From Luteococcus peritonei (lineage in GTDB: Bacteria > Actinomycetota > Actinomycetes > Propionibacteriales > Propionibacteriaceae): a DNA stretch of 64,000 bases. The first letter of the stretch is position 1. Each line of letters begins with the position of its first letter. Under the pieces are notes generated by a model. It was not told the origin of the DNA. It worked only from the letters and a program-made list of their open reading frames with translations, and ran no database searches. A program made the translations under genes and the position numbers. This document shows positions 63,451 through 64,000 of the stretch, piece by piece. Where the stretch lies: NCBI RefSeq assembly GCF_039526385.1, contig NZ_BAAAIX010000001.1:62001-126000 (forward strand), given 5' to 3'.

Positions 63451-63569
63451 CCTCTCACCAGCCGGAATGTCATCACCCCCACGGACGTGGTTCAATTCGG
63501 TGATCGTGGCCCGCCGGGTCGCACCTCGGGGGAGGTCCATCACAGGCAGCACAGAAGGATTCAGTCCGC

Positions 63570-64000
63570 ATGGCAATGACCCAGCAGGTGAAGGCGGAGC
63601 TCGCGACCATCAAGGTCACCAAGCCCTGCTGCCGGCGCTCCGAGGTGGCGAGCATGCTGCGCTTCGCCGGCGGGATCCACATCGTCAGCGGCCGGATCGT
63701 GGTGGAGGCCGAGTTCGACACCGGCGCGGCCGCCCGTCGCCTGCGCAGCGCCATCCAGGACCTCTACGGCTTCACCGCCGACATGATCATGGTCAACGGC
63801 TCCGGCATCCGTCGTGGCACCCGCTACCTGCTGCGCCTGGTGGCCGAGGGGGACTCGCTGGCGCGCCAGACCGGCCTCACCGACGCCCACGGCCGCCCGG
63901 TGCGCGGCCTGCCCGCCATCGTGGTGGGCGGCGGGACCTGCTGCCAGGTGGCCGCCTGGCGCGGCGCCTTCCTGGCCCACGGCTCGCTCACCGAGCCGGG
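63570..64000 (+). CDS. whiA: Sporulation/division regulator WhiA, N-terminal part (runs off the window)
   Basis: The first 143 residues are present. They form the WhiA N-terminal homing-endonuclease-like domain: VKAELATIKVTKPCCRRSEV, EFDTGAAARRLRSAIQDLYG and RGTRYLLRLVAEGDSLARQT, up to AWRGAFLAHGSLTEPG. WhiA is a DNA-binding protein that in Streptomyces activates sporulation division genes such as ftsZ and ftsW with WhiB; in non-sporulating actinobacteria it still affects division. ATG at 63570 follows AAGGA. The C-terminal HTH is outside the window. Confidence 0.93.
   Translation, partial: MAMTQQVKAELATIKVTKPCCRRSEVASMLRFAGGIHIVSGRIVVEAEFDTGAAARRLRSAIQDLYGFTADMIMVNGSGIRRGTRYLLRLVAEGDSLARQTGLTDAHGRPVRGLPAIVVGGGTCCQVAAWRGAFLAHGSLTEP

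Overview
The window is about 70% G+C and has the gene content and order of an actinobacterial chromosome, most likely a member of Propionibacteriaceae. The family is inferred from gene content and protein style, not proven. Evidence for Actinobacteria includes the dcw cluster without ftsA or ddl, with SepF and a Wag31-type DivIVA; a mycothiol-dependent isomerase-like protein; DUF3040, DUF6504 and ANTAR proteins; WhiA; frequent GTG starts; and -10 elements of the TANNNT type. No phage, insertion sequence, CRISPR array or rRNA was seen. Most of the window is conserved core chromosome; the accessory part is the first 13 kb.

Layout. 1-2.8 kb (minus strand): the N-terminal part of a HelD-like RNA polymerase-recycling ATPase, a flavoprotein-like oxidoreductase and a DUF4126 membrane protein. 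2.8-6.5 kb (minus): four tandem, overlapping or nearly overlapping paralogues, each an XRE-like helix-turn-helix followed by an unrecognised C-terminal domain of about 200 residues ending in a Trp-rich motif. This is the least explained locus in the window. 6.6-12.6 kb (plus): an SOS mutagenesis operon preceded by a perfect LexA palindrome (DUF6504, dnaE2, dinB). The dinB 5' end carries a perfectly duplicated 60-bp element with hairpins. 12.7-17.9 kb: DUF3040, then (minus) MoxR, DUF58 and a transglutaminase membrane protein.

18-37 kb is the division and cell-wall (dcw) cluster: mraZ with 10-bp-spaced operator repeats, an mraW-type structured leader, rsmH, an ftsL-like gene, ftsI, murE, murF, mraY, murD, ftsW, murG, murC, ftsQ, ftsZ, pgeF, sepF and divIVA. 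Most genes up to ftsQ overlap by 1-14 bases. It supplies the cytoplasmic and lipid-linked steps of peptidoglycan synthesis together with the divisome and polar-growth proteins. yggS and yggT, often found between pgeF and divIVA, are absent. 37-42 kb: a DksA/TraR zinc-finger protein, lspA, an rluD-like gene, pyk, tRNA-Leu(CAA), an ANTAR response regulator and a thioesterase.

42-64 kb carries DNA repair and housekeeping genes: polA, a class F-like sortase, rpsA, an alpha/beta hydrolase, coaE, uvrB, an XRE regulator, a TerC-family exporter under a yybP-ykoY (manganese) riboswitch, an MHS-family transporter, an MBL hydrolase with a mycothiol-dependent enzyme, uvrA, a Rieske protein, uvrC, rapZ, yvcK and the start of whiA. 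UvrA, UvrB, UvrC and Pol I together supply the incision and resynthesis steps of nucleotide excision repair. At least eleven genes have a TANNNT -10 element 6 or 7 bases before the start codon, which indicates leaderless transcription.
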